DNA of 64,000 nucleotides, taken from NCBI GenBank assembly GCA_023052935.1, contig CM041297.1, positions 87,167,021-87,231,020 on the forward strand. The letters are read 5' to 3'. Numbering within the stretch: position 1 is the first letter of the stretch; each line of letters begins with the position of its first letter. The translations under genes were made by a program, and so were the position numbers. This document shows, one piece after another, positions 37,440 to 50,073 of this stretch. The notes under the pieces are model-generated. The model ran no database searches. It saw only the letters and a program-made list of their open reading frames with translations, and had not been told where the DNA came from. This DNA is from Piezodorus guildinii. Lineage: Eukaryota; Arthropoda; Insecta; Hemiptera; Pentatomidae.

Positions 37440-37741
37440 TATATGAATTTGCATATTTTCCCCACATATACCAATTTAATTTCTTTATCATTGTATTTTT
37501 ATTTTTATCATGTTTGTAATCAAACAGGTAAAGATACATTTTTATTTTATCTCTCTATACAATTAAAGCAGATATATACATTTCTGTTTATGTTTCCTAC
37601 CGATCTATACCCTCTAGTAAAACAGCATCCTTTGAAAAGTCAAATCAAGCCAGACAAATCGGACTTCATATGTTCACTGTAAATTATTCTTAAGGGACGA
37701 AATGTCCCAGAATAAAAATGATCTTTCATTCATTCATTCAT
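37440..37741 (+). mobile_element. LINE-like 3' end, copy C, with (ATTC)n tail
   Basis: Ends in GGGACGAAATGTCCCAGAATAA, a perfect 5-bp hairpin before AATAAA, followed by (CATT)n at 37726-37741. The hairpin and AATAAA match the ends at 26.0 and 26.4 kb. The 79-codon frame at 37443-37682 may include the last codons of the element's ORF2 but has no recognisable motif. The left boundary is approximate. Confidence 0.45.
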
Positions 37742-40700
37742 ACATTCTTTTTTTTAAATAATTTTATTACAGTAATTAAAATTTTACAATTTTAGATAGA
37801 GAGAGTGATTAATTTCACGTTACTAGTATAATTTTCTTTGCTGTTGCTTTTATTATTATTTATTGCATTTAATGCCCTTCAAGCACGCAGGAGGGGCAGG
37901 CAGTCATTCTACAGGTTAGTCCCTTACAGAGTTGGATGACCACGATTTATTATGAAGTTCAACCACAAAACAAAACAGTTTAGTTATATTTTTCATATTA
38001 AAGTATCTTCTTTATGAATACATTCCTAAACTTTCATAATCATTTCTAGTTTCTTCGCCAATTCAGTTCTTAATAGAATTAAATTTATTTTATCTATTTT
38101 TCTCAATTATTTATCACTTTATTAAATTTTTGTTTTTATTTAAATTTTCTTTCATAAAATAATTCGTTCTTTTTTTTATTAAAACGACATATCGTTTGTG
38201 AAAGATGTTTTCACTACATCCAGTGAATTTTGAGACGAAAGCCCATAATCGCAGCTACAAAATGTAATGGACTAAAGAATGTTCGACTTAAAATAGCTCA
38301 AAGGTAGAGCAAGACCTATATCTGTTGCAGTATTTTTTTCTGCAATTGTGATATTTATTTGTTATTTAAATTAAGGAGATTAGATATTTTAAAAATTGGT
38401 AACACATCTTTCTATCGAAACTTTATTTAAAATTGCTTTTATTGGTTTTAATAACTGAAGTAAGTGAAAGTCATGTGTTGCGCGCACCAAATTTTTAAAT
38501 TAGAGATTCCAACAGACAATTGATATGACTAAATATTTTTTATGTTGCTTAGTCTTTATTCGACTAATGAATCCAGTTGGTAGTAAGGGCGACAATATTT
38601 CACCACAATTCATTCCCTACCTACAGCCAGACAAACAGGCCGCTGTACATCAAGCCTTAGGCAAGCCATTCAGATATCCTGCGCAGGACTATCGGGCGGG
38701 TAAGGACACTATAAGACCCCCGAGGTCCTGATATACTGCCGGGTCCCTCTCCCAGGCCTAATGGGTTTTATTTACTCGTAAAGCTTTACGTCGTTCGGAC
38801 AACACCTAACTGAGACAGTGTATACCCAAGGGGACATAAAGCCGCTTCCATCAGCCCGAGAATAAAAGAAAAAGGAATAAGAGCCGAGGAAATGGACTAA
38901 TAAAGAAGGAAGAGGACACGACACAGAGTGACTATCACGGATTAGTATTCACCGTCCAGCGAGGTATAAAAGTTTATTGCTCTCATAGCGGCATGCTAAT
39001 GCGTTCGCTAGTGATCCGTTCATTATATACCTACCGTTCTCGGAGATCTTTTTATTTATATACTTGATATAAAATATCTCTCTCATTATTGCGTTATGAA
39101 AGGCTTATTCTAAATTATGAGGTTGATATAACTGATCTTTATGACATTCATATAAGATCAGTGATGGAATCAAGATGGATGTTCGACAAAGATAAATAAT
39201 AATTGTTGAAGAGAAAAAAAACCCATCATTATTTAAAACATACATAACAATGTGTTTAGGCTCATGCTTTTATTAGCTCAGCATTCATTTTATTTTCTAT
39301 AATGTTCCAAAATCCTTAACTAACCAAACAAGTTTTTGATCATTTTTATCAGAAAAAGTTAATGAAGAATAATTAACATGTCCTATTTTGTATCAGGCAT
39401 TGTAATCATAACATTGGAACAGGACAGAGATGTTACAGCGTGTTCACACGTGAATACTATTATTATTTACTTTGCTTTTATAAAGTGTTGCCATTAAAAC
39501 TATCCCACCACCAACCAAGAAATTAAACCTGAAGGTCAAGTCCTGTAAATCAGTTCGCGTTTGTCACAGTTAAGGGGAATCTGCAGGAAGACCTCGCTGG
39601 CCACCACATTGGTCCTCCGGGCCGGATGAACCCGCGACCTATATTATATACACTATATATATATATATATTTTTATAATAATTATAATTAAATTATATAT
39701 TGGAAATATTTATATATTATTTTATAATATTTTTTTTTTGTATGTTTTTTGTACAACCTAACCTTTGAAGACTATAACATTTCTGCAAGGAAAGGGGAGG
39801 ATTAATGCGTTATTACTTCAATACAAGAGATCACACAATGTAAATTCAACGAAGCATTTTTTTTTTTTTGTATCAATCTAGAGTATGGATTAATTATTAT
39901 TTTATTATTTGGATAGTCAGACATTATTTTATAAGCAGGATTTTTTCTTGTTATATTCCACATATTTGTATTATATAAAATAGTTTTATTTTATTTTTCA
40001 CAATTTGTAAATAAAGTTATCTTACTGATCTTCGGGAGCTGATATATTGAAGTATATATTTACTGTACACATGTTTCTAGGGGTCATATCCAGATAAAGT
40101 TTTGTTATTATTATTAAAGTCCACTCAACTACCCCGCCTCCTCTCCCTATGGATTCAGCAACCATAGTTTCAACGTATTTCTTTATATTTATAGTTTTTA
40201 ATTTTTTTTCTTTTTTTCTTAAAAAAGTGTATAATTAAATAATTGACGTATTGTTGAATGAATATACAATAAATTTACAGTTCAACTGTTTAACATTCCA
40301 AAAATTATTAGTCTTATTAACGGTAAACAGAAAAAAATGGATAGTTCGTTAGGATTTATAAAACCGAAATAATTTTTAAAAATTATAGGAAAATTTTATT
40401 CAATGAGTTGTTTCGAGTGACATCAATATACCTTATGTTCCAATAAAATAAAAAAATGCTATATTTTACCATGGCCATGAATCAACTAAACGAAGAAATG
40501 ATTATGGAAGATATTTTTTTTATTCTAATAATTGTTCTTCTAATAAATCTTTTTTACTTTCCCTGTTTTTTTCTAATTATTTCTTTAAAGTATAAGATAT
40601 ACTTGAAGGTTTCCTAATAGATTTTAAATCTCACAAAAAAAAAAAAATCATTAAATAAATGATCATACTTGATTCAGCTATCAGCTATTTTTTTTCTTAC

Positions 40701-41530
40701 AAATTGTATAATTTTAACATTTTCGTTTGTCGTTGATTCCACTGAAGATGGATCTGACGTGGAGTCACTCAGTCACATGAGGAACTTAGTATAGCTAAGC
40801 TATTTTTAGTTCGATGAGTAGCACAATATTTAATTACTGTCTAGAGTAGGGATACCTCAAATAATTTTGACACTCGGCTTCTGGTTAATAAAATACATTT
40901 AAGATGTCAGTCAGTGGTATCTATAGGTAAAATCACCAATAGAATCAGTGGGCCTGACCAATAGTCGAACTAGATATCTAAGATCATTCCTTACAACCAA
41001 TAAATTCTTATTAATTCATCCCATCCTTAATTTTCCTGTTAAAAGTAAACAATAAATTTTACGAAAATAGAATTAATAATTAAAATTTCTAATTAACGTT
41101 TCTGTTTTTGCAGAGGTTTTCAATTCTTCAAACGTATTTATTTTTCGTAGTTACTATAATTAATTTACTAATTTTAGCGACCCTAAAATGAAACCATTAT
41201 ATTACAAAAAAAAAGCCTATTATGTTTAATTTGGGTCCCTTTTATTAATAAACCAGAAATATTAAGACGAAAAACGGTTGTACAAATAATAAATAGGTTT
41301 CGGCGTTCCCAAATAAAATTAAGCTTAACAAATAAATCATTAAAAAATTAACTCTAATTAATATTATTATTTATTAATAGCATCATCGAGGATTGGGTTA
41401 ATAAATAAGGTTATCATCGAATTAGGAGATATTGGTTGGAATGTCTAGAATAAATGGAATCTTTATTTTAGGGTGTGAGATATGGTAGGTGACATAATCA
41501 GGAACATTAAATATTGTTTGGAGGGTATTA
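37742..41530. other. non-coding DNA
   Basis: AT-rich apart from a GC-richer island at 38620-39020, which includes GGTATAAAAG at 38963-38972, a good TATA-box match, and an upstream 68-codon frame (38525-38731) starting with a hydrophobic segment. No domain is recognised. A GC-richer patch at 39490-39640 and a short (TA)n at 39650-39670 follow. Confidence 0.35.
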
Positions 41531-41532
41531 TT

Positions 41533-41795
41533 GTTCATTATCTTTTGCAATACATCATCATATTCTTTTTTATTATTTTCGAAGTGTTAGAAAATGACCA
41601 ACTTCAAGATTGTCATTGTAAGAACTAGCAATTATATCACATAGAACGTTAAATTTGTCCGTGTAAAGCATGGATTTTTAATAATTGCTAAGGCTCTACA
41701 AATATTATATTAGTTTTAAACTAAGTTTTAAAATTATTATACCAATGATATTTCGCGAACCTTCTGGACCCCAGGAGAACCACAGCATTAAGAAA
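41533..41795. mobile_element. second, degraded copy of the 705-1165 hAT-like element
   Basis: The stretch TTCATTATCTT, then TTATTTTCGAAGTGTTAGAA, AAGATTGTCATTGT and CAATTATATCAC, AATTTGTCCGTGT follows the same order as 930-1070. The right end near 41765-41795 (GGACCCCAGGAGAACCACAG) corresponds only loosely to the terminal repeat of the first copy and the left terminus is not found. Confidence 0.5.
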
Positions 41796-41896
41796 GCTGT
41801 ACAACGTCAACATCACTCTGAATTTAATCAAGTGCAATATTGCAGATAAATAGTGCCATTTTCTGAAATATATCATTTAATAGTAAAACAAGATAT

Positions 41897-42373
41897 ATCC
41901 TCACACAAGAGTAAAACGACAAAAAACTGCTGGGAGATACTTGATTACTAGAACACTTACTAGACAAACGTTCAAAACTTCAGTATATTACAAAAACACA
42001 TTTACATCACTATTATCATACCTTTAGGGCTTTACTAAACCATCTAATTCCTCCCGCATCCAATCCTTACAATCTAAAATGCTTCGCGAAATCCTAAATG
42101 CCGCTTATTTTGTCACAAATCAATTCCTCCATAATGACCTAAACGTCCTATTTGTTGCAGACACAGCCCGTGATAGATACTCCTCATTTCATTCTGAACT
42201 CTCTGCCCATACAAACCAACTTGTCAGTTTATCCTTTCCCTTAGATATCTCTGATAACCCTCCGAGGCGACTGAAAAGAAGGTCACTTCGGGATCTACTG
42301 CCTTAAATAGTTAGTGAAGTGCTTCATATTGCATATTTAGTCATTGTGTTGTTTAATACAGTGTAAATAAAAA
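41897..42373 (+). pseudogene. Jockey-clade LINE, 3' fragment of ORF2
   Basis: From 41897 the sequence is homologous to 56508-56945 and to the C-terminal end of the Jockey ORF2 at 63290-63715. The frame 42079-42306 reads MLREILNAAYFVTNQFLHND and ends NPPRRLKRRSLRDLLP before TAA, the conserved C-terminus of this family. Upstream, codons for the Trp-Gly segment (WTYGIELWG in relatives) are missing through a deletion near 42010-42020, and frames shift. A 3' UTR follows to about 42373. A short repeat AAGATAT (41890-41896 and 42374-42380) may be its target duplication. It is a dead, 5'-truncated copy. Confidence 0.85.
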
Positions 42374-42380
42374 AAGATAT

Positions 42381-43336
42381 TATGAAACTCTCCATAAGGT
42401 TTGAGCTGATGATTATGTGACGATTTTTTCGCAGGGCAGCTCCCTAACCACAATGCCATAAGACTCTCACATACAGAAGTTGACAACCGGAGGCCGGTCA
42501 TCGAAGCGTCTCCTACTCGTATAAATACGATCCTCCACCCCAAGGTCGGGGGAGCTGGTCCGAGAAGGACAACCCAACTGAGTGACAAAAAGGATTAAGG
42601 ATGAAGCCGGGAGCTGAATGCTGTAAAAAAAATATTTTATAGCGGGACAGGAGCGGGAGAAGTATGGCGGCCCTAGGGGTGGTGGGGTTATAATATGCCC
42701 CATGCCCTGATTTATTGCCCTATAAAGTATTATAATTAAAGGAGGGTGTCACTCGGCTGCCATATCTATAAATCTAGCCTCCTTGCCGACCCTACTAAAT
42801 CAACTAGCCACCACCTCTCCTCCGGCCCTTCTTTCATCTCTAGGGGGTGCTACGCTATGCTGTACTGCCCCTCTGTAGCCAATTTATTTAGCGAGGAGTC
42901 GCGAACGGATCATGGATCAGTCGTAGATGGCGTCCAGAAGAACGACGCATACTAATGGGAGTTTGTTCCTAAAGAAAGTAAACTATGACCGACCATCTTC
43001 TAATTCCAATTAAGGATAAGTTCCTCAAGACAATAACTTCCAACAGAACTTCAGTTCAATCAAGGAAACTAAAATCCAAATAACATAAAAGTCCAGTCTG
43101 GAATTAAAAAATCAAATGGAATGTATTTGTAAGAAAAGAAAATCTTATGTTCGTCCATCCCTTGCAGAGTACCTACACGCTAAATTTTCCCAGGCCCTTA
43201 GATAGAGATGGATTAATTTGTGCACGTTTGTACTGGTACTTGTGTTATATGAGTATACTCAAGTAAAATAGGGGTTTGAAGGTGTTAATGGTAGAACCTA
43301 GGAATCATTTGTATTGCTTACATCCATTTGCCTATA
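42381..43336. other. non-coding DNA; possible tRNA-like head on minus strand
   Basis: GC-richer from 42400 to 42960. On the minus strand 42384-42465 reads GTGGTTAGGGAGCTGCCCTG and later AGCTCAAACCTTATGG, reminiscent of tRNA A- and B-boxes, but no SINE body of either family follows and no cloverleaf could be drawn by eye. Overlapping short frames (42337-42703 minus, 42746-42955 plus) have no domain. Confidence 0.3.
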
Positions 43337-43911
43337 TCTATACTAATATTATAAAAGCTGAAGAGTTTGTTTGAACGCCTAATCTCAGAAAATACTGGTT
43401 CGAATTGAAGGATTCTTTTTGTGTGGAGAGTCCTATTTCTCGAGGAAGGCTTTAGGCTTATTAACATCACACTGCAACCAATAGGAGTGAAGAATCAGTG
43501 GAAAATCTGTATAAAACGAGGAATTAACCTCGCATCCCAAGATTCCAAATGATTTACCATTTAATTTTAAAATAATTCAATTTCCCGTTAATTTATCTTT
43601 TGATAGCTTTTATTCATTTATTATTCCTAGCTTGCATTTATCTTAATTTATCGTAACAATTAATAAATCACAGGTGGCAATTATTTAAACATGTAGGAAT
43701 CGATTTACGTAAAGAGTGCTCTTCACACGGCCAACTATGTGTCGCATTGTCAAGATAGGGTAGCGGAGAAAATCAGTATGTTCATCTGTCACAAGAAAAT
43801 AAAACTAAAAACATAATTGACGAAGAAGTACTCTTTTATTCTTTTAAAAACTTCTTAATAGCGATCATAGTAACAGAAATTGACGCAGACGAAGTCGCGG
43901 GCAACAGCTAG
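43337..43911 (+). mobile_element. non-autonomous Helitron (575 bp)
   Basis: Starts TCTATACTAATATTATAAAA at 43337 and ends GTCGCGGGCAACAGCTAG at 43911, inserted between A (43336) and T (43912). TC at the 5' end, CTAG at the 3' end, a hairpin just upstream (GC-A-GAC gaa GTC-GC, 43885-43899) and insertion between A and T are the defining Helitron features. Both termini resemble a family abundant in insects. No Rep/helicase ORF is present, so it depended on a helper. TIRs and target duplication are absent, as expected. Confidence 0.85.
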
Positions 43912-45308
43912 TACGAAATATATAGTAAGAGAAAGTAATGCAACCGGGAAAATGTTGGGATTCGAGTTTTCACACGAAATACACGTTTAGCGCGTGTGTT
44001 CAGTAAGTTTATCTCGAAAAACTCAGTTTTAAAAACTAAAATTTCATATTTTAGAAGGATATATGTCCGAACTTTTTAACGAAATCGGCGAACCTGAAGA
44101 GCCAATTTATATCACGCATTTTGCTCAATTTTATGATTTTATTTTCTGTTTTTTTTTTTTTTATTGGAGGAGGGGGAGATAAACCAGATAGGAATACTTT
44201 AATAGTTGCACGTAAGATTTTCGTTACGGGGAGAGTAAGGTGCACATCACATTAGCTTTTGTAAAATCTTGCGCTTTCCAACAGTATATTTTAGGTATAT
44301 AATACAACTTGTATTTCAGGAAAAATTATTTGATGCCCTTTATCACAGAAAATTTTATTTTCCAATCTAAAAAAAAAAAAAAATGTAATTGCAATTGATT
44401 GCACTTATAAACTATCAGGTAAGAGTGTCTTAAATAATAAAGGAAACCGAATTCAAAGCAGCCGTTGTGAAAGCAAGAATCGCGATATCATTTTACATAG
44501 AGATATATCAGCGTTCACGAACCGTACAGAACATTGACAACGTACTCGTTCAAATTTTTAGGAATAACATTATTCCAATGTATAATATATAATTAATCCC
44601 AGAAAAAAAATCATAATGGTATGTTCATCCTATTTTACGAACTTTTATAAATTTTTTGGAATGATTATTAAAAGAAATGTTACTTTTTTGAAATTCATGG
44701 TCTTAATTCATTGGCTCGCATGGATGATGCGCTCATTAAATTAAATCAATAAATTTAAGACGTGGACGAGTTTTTACTAAATAGTTGCATGATTCTACTA
44801 ACATGAAACGAACGACACGTCGGACATGGAAGAACTCAACAAAGGATACAGCTACCTACAACAGGAGCCTGTAAAACGAATTTCGAATTTAATAGGTCTC
44901 AGCTACGGCCGTTGGATACGTCCTCGTTGGAAGTCACTACTAAATCATTGGTGAATAACAGCCTCAAACGTCACGAGCCCCCGGGTCAGGACAATAATGA
45001 ATAATATGAATAGAAACTTGTAGATGTCTGCTGCGCGATCAGTGGTGCGCAGAGCCGCTCTTCGTCAGCTGCTCGGTTATTGCTTTCCAACTCACGCATT
45101 ATAATATCCATTGAGAAAAAATAAATAAAATATATTACAGTAGGGCTTACAAGATTACAAGTTGTTCTGATAATTTAATCGATATTTTCTATGTCTCTTA
45201 ACAAATTTCATACTTAAAGGTTATTTCCTTCTCGTTGTATAGCTAAAGAATAAAGTGGGGAGTACTGCTTAAATCATTATTTATACCTAATTAAATACAA
45301 AAATTATC

Positions 45309-45379
<71 letters not shown>

Positions 45380-46770
45380 TCAATATTTATATATCCCCCA
45401 TCTTCACCCTCTGTCATTATATCCAGACCCTCGTATAGTCTATAAAAAGGGAGGTAGTAGTTACCATATAAAAAAAAAATAAATAAATTAAAATAAATAT
45501 TGTGAAGGCGTAAAAACAACGAATTACTTAGAGTGTTATTTTTCTGTGTGAAATATACCAGCTGGTATTTGCACGATTTTGGTATGTAATATAAGTACTA
45601 TATAATAGCGGACTGTTAACCCTCGAACTCAAAATCTAGAAAGATCACATCACCAGGTGTGCATCAATTAACCAGTGGCACTCACCATAAAGGCCATCAC
45701 GTAATTTTGAAATATCCAATTTTAAACAAATGTTTTCTAATAGTAGTAATAGCTCAATCGGATAGGCTCCTCAACTTTGCTGAATTGTTATAGAAACGCA
45801 GCTTACTAAATCAATCAGCAGACAATTCTAAAGAAACAAAAAATGGGGACACTGCCAAATAAATTATATAACCACATTACTTATATCCGAATCCAGCCTA
45901 GCCTTCAGATACATGTTGGTCCGAAGTTCCAAGCGGGTCTAAGATTGTAGTCTTAGCTATGTTTTGGAAATGATTCCTTTCACGTCCATAATTTTCGAAT
46001 AATTTCCTCGCAGCTCAGGGATGGTCCCTCTGCTTTTGAACTAAAGCCCTCTAACTGAAAATTCTCTTTCTCTAAACTCTTCACGAAACTTTTCTTCTAG
46101 GTAAGGAACCTTGTACTCAAGTACTGTTCAAAGATATCCATTTAATACTAGTAAATATTTCCTTGTACAGTAAAACCAAATCGAATATACTCACGTACCA
46201 ATACGCAGCTTCGACAATCCTTCTTCCATTAAGTCACTTTTGTACCCTAGCTATATGACCGAACAATTATTGCCAACAGGAACAGGCCAAAGAACGGACA
46301 AGTTTTAAGATTAGTTTAAAGGAGATTGGCCGCGGACTTGTATAGAAGTGTATTTAGCGGAGGGAGCTGACCAGGGGCTGGCGGTGACTTCAAAGACTGG
46401 CTATCAAAAGGCAAGAGGGTCTTGTGAGCAAGTGTTAATGAGTAATTGCAGCGTCATGGAACTTGCCTGGCCAATCACTGAGGCAATATCTGGATGCCAG
46501 CTCCCGCCTCCTTCCTCCATCTCTCTCCCGCCAACTTCCCGCCGTTCCTATTAAACAGGCTAAAGTAATAGCTGAAGAGTTCTGGATGGGGGTGAAATTC
46601 TGACCATTCGAAAAGTTCAAAATCATTCCGTGAAGGAGGGGTATACCCTTCCCTAAATTGCTTCGCGAAGGGCGGAAGAATGACTTCTGGATAACTGGAT
46701 AATGCAAAGGGACCTAAGACCTGGGGCATCTACTGAAACGAGGACAAACAGAAAGCAAAAGAGAATAGAT
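43912..46770. other. non-coding DNA
   Basis: AT-rich unique DNA with a GC-richer island at 44810-45080, a long (TA)n at 45312-45377 and another richer patch at 46320-46560. Minus-strand frames at 44051-44245 and 45307-45519 are low-complexity artefacts. Overlapping frames at 46348-46862 on both strands show no domain. Confidence 0.35.
45312..45377. repeat. (TA)n microsatellite
   Basis: About 33 perfect TA units. Confidence 0.95.
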
Positions 46771-46775
46771 TTCTT

Positions 46776-47056
46776 TGTTTCTTTATTTATTAAACGTAAT
46801 TTTGTACTAATGTTGCTAATCAGACGATGCCACAGTGGGAGTACTAATTTTTGGCTAACCAAATTTAATTAGGTTGAAATTTTAAACGATTACCTGACAT
46901 TGTACAGACTCGGAACCACTTTTTTACGTTTCCTCCGAAGGACGGCATAACTACGTTTTTTTTACTACCATTAAAAAACTCAAGTGCCATATACCATGTT
47001 GAACCCATGACCTTGAAATAGATTGTTATTATACTAACCACCAAACCACAGCTGAT
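46776..47056 (-). mobile_element. tRNA-derived SINE, family 2, copy with clear Pol III boxes
   Basis: Minus-strand element. The head near 47056 reads CTGTGGTTTGGTGGTTAGTA (A-box, plus 47035-47049 region) and GGTCATGGGTTCAACATGG (B-box, plus 46999-47012). The body holds the family blocks corresponding to plus CCGAAGGACGGCATAACTA and GACATTGTACAGACTCGG. The 3' end reads TCTGATTAGC...ATTACGTTTAATAAATAAAG. No target duplication stands out. The minus-strand frames at 46653-47089 lie inside or beside it and are not genes. Confidence 0.8.
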
Positions 47057-47337
47057 ACCAGAATGAATTTGAATATGTATCCAGGTCAATCGAATCGTTC
47101 TTTATTATTATGAGAACGTGCGGAATGACTTAGGCGTTAGCTGTTGTTTTTGGTATATTTTGTCAATATGGAATTTGAATTCACAAAAACCGATAGCGAA
47201 AAATTCTATCGTTGTAATACGCTGACATTGAATCCGTCCCGGGTGTATGGACGTGTGTACAAACAAATAAGTTCAAGTATAAATTATAATGAATTTTGTT
47301 AAAAATCGTCTAGATGTGGAAGAGAATTCCATGGAAA

Positions 47338-47617
47338 TACCAATTTGTATTTATTTAACCTCGCTTTGTACTACTGTGGCTAATCGGACTATGCTACTGT
47401 GGGAGTCCTAATGTTTTCCAAACCAACTTTAATTATGATTGAGATCATTAAAGAGTACTCTTTAACCTGCATTCCACAGAATCGGGACCACGTTTATGCG
47501 TCCCCACCGAAGGACAGCATAATTAAGAGGTGTATAAAATCATAGAGCCATCTGCAAGATTGGAACCCGAGACCTTGAGCAAAGAAGACGCTTATGCTAT
47601 CCACGAAACCACAGACG
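47338..47617 (-). mobile_element. tRNA-derived SINE, family 2, with 12-bp target duplication
   Basis: Flanked by ATTCCATGGAAA (47326-47337) and ATTCCATAGAAA (47618-47629), a direct repeat with one mismatch. On the minus strand the head reads GTGGTTTCGTGGATAGCATA (A-box) and CTCGGGTTCCAATC (B-box, plus 47558-47570). The body carries the reverse of CCGAAGGACAGCATAATTAA. The 3' end is AGTCCGATTAGCCACAGTAG, then AAGCGAGGTTAAATAAAT. This is the best-defined full-length member: about 280 bp, tRNA head, unique body, A-rich tail. Confidence 0.85.
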
Positions 47618-47639
47618 ATTCCATAGAAACAGTGATAAA

Positions 47640-50060
47640 AGTAACGAAATAAATTGTTTACTTTAAATAGGGTAATTAAAAACTTGTCAATCTACTAGGA
47701 TACTATAATATTTGTACATTTCTGTGTTTAGATAGCCGAACACGTTTTTAAATTAATTAAAGAGATTTAACTCAAGTAGAAAACTCTTACAGTATGGTCT
47801 CAACAATTATTTATTAGTTATAAAAGAGGGGAAAACAAAGCGTAACAAACCGCTGACAGAGGCAGGACACGAGGAGGATAATAGTGGCGGTGGAAGACAT
47901 GGAGGGAGGTGGAGGGGTCAGCGCTGAATATGCAATGAGGGGGCGCCCTTGTCCAAATAATCCTGGATCTTGGATATTGGCGATGCTCAGTTCAGGAAAT
48001 GAACTCCTCTTATCAATCCTCGACGTCTTGGATCAGGATCTTCGCTTCTACTCTAATTCCTTCTAATCCTCCAATCTCCTCTTCGTCAGGATCCATTCAT
48101 TTCCCCATGACCGTTATGTCCTGGGAGTCGGATGATTATGGAATAGGTGTGCAGGGCAGGTTAACATTGCTATCTGAATTGTTGATCATATTTCAACGGC
48201 CAACAAATTCGAGGTAATTGCAATTTTGAAATTTGTGAAAGTAAAGTAATGGCTTGAATCAAAAAGTGTTAATAGTGACCATCGTTATCCCCAATCGACA
48301 AGGAATACTGCAATTTGATTAAAAAGGATCTGCGAAGATAGTCACACACATGAATACCATTTTTAAATAATATTTTCTTTCCTTTAATTTTAAAATAATG
48401 TCAAGTCATATCATCTCACACCCAAAACGAAATTTTTTAATGCAAATCATTTTAACCCCACATAGCTAACTGATCCCCTTACCATTGCAAAGAAAAGACA
48501 TCAACACATTCACACTACTTGCAGAAACTTCTTTATGGAACATAAACTTTCCTTACTTCACTTATTTTGAGGTACATAACCATTTTTGATGAACGAATCC
48601 AAATAATAGTTATTATTATTAATTATTTTACTATGGTTTATATAACATATTGGAGTAACGATGTGACATAGTGAACATCGTATATACTTTTTTTATTAGT
48701 ATTTATTTATTAGAATTTACAACTGTATTCTATACAATCAGTAAATTTGAGTAAAATATAAAAAGGCATGAAACACATGTAAGCTTTCCTAATGGAAGTT
48801 CCTTTAAAAATATTGTAAACTAGAAGGTCTCGGGGTCATCCCCTTTTCAGACGCCTCAGAGGATTATCAGGATTAGAAGGTGAAAAAAAGATTGAAATTA
48901 GAGGATTAGAGTGGGAATGGAGTTTGTCATGAAAGACAAGTATCATCCAGCATCAAGTTGTTCTTACATAATAAAATTGAATTGTGTGTTACGAAATACT
49001 ATCGGTAACTACTACTCACATAGATATTAAAAACACTTTATTCAACATTACTTGACACTTGGCAAAAGTATCTAGCATTGATCTGTTTATTACGAAATAT
49101 TCTTTAAACATTTTTTTTTTTTTTTTTTTTTTTTATGTAGTCCGAATGTAAGCATGGATCATTGGTGTGGATAGTTACGAATGTGGTTTGCACATTCGTT
49201 TACTATGGATTCACCGTGAATCAGTGGATATTGAGTCGGCTAAAGAAAAAAAAAATCAATGCTATTTTTTCTTATCATTATATTTTGAATAAAATTTTAA
49301 ATCTAATAGAAGAAACATGATAATTTTATTAGCACCAGAAAAAAAAAGTAGAAGCACTATGGGTGATTTAAATTTCTTTGTTTATTTATAGGGCAACATT
49401 ACATTATGTCAATGTGTCGAATGACCAAGTCTCGCAAAAAGACCTGTCATTATGTGTCCGTATGTGTGGTAAGTTTAGCTCTAAAACGATAAGTTGTTTA
49501 AAAATAAAATTTCGTATTTAAGAAGCGATGTTACAGCAAATTTTTCGTTAAAATCAGCGAACCAGAAGAGCCACATTTTGCACCTTTTTAGGAGTCTTTA
49601 ACATTTAATTTTAATAAACTCGGTATATCAGTGTAATATGTAATAAAATTAATTATCAACTAGATTTCATAATTAATATATTCTGACAGAGTTTAAACGC
49701 CGATATTTAAAATTTTGTTTTTCTAAAGTACATTATATATTGTCAATTCGATAAAAAAATAACCATTTAAACTAGTTAACATTGATAATAAACGGTTAAT
49801 TATTCAAGAAAAACGAATTGGATAACCAATTAAAGGAAAAAAGACGAAAAAATAGATGTATAATACACCATTAGAAAGATAAAAATTTGAGAAAAATGTA
49901 ATCGTAAAGACAAAGTTGTGGATGTTAATGTAAAGTCACTTATATGGCATAAACTTTGCTGATTGCTGTACATTGTTAACATTTATATTGTCATATTATT
50001 TAATCTTAAATATATGCTACCAACGAAACAATATAATTCTTTCATTTTTTTTACTTTTAC
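47640..50060. other. non-coding DNA
   Basis: AT-rich, with a purine-rich and GC-richer patch at 47850-48210 in which two overlapping short plus frames occur (47884-48066, 47999-48217), neither recognised. A run of about 25 T lies near 49110-49134. Nothing else stands out. Confidence 0.35.
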
Positions 50061-50073
50061 TTACCTATTACAA

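Noticed and set aside
42384..42465. Possible tRNA or SINE head on the minus strand
   Set aside because: Box-like motifs are present but no cloverleaf and no body of a known family in this window; could be chance.
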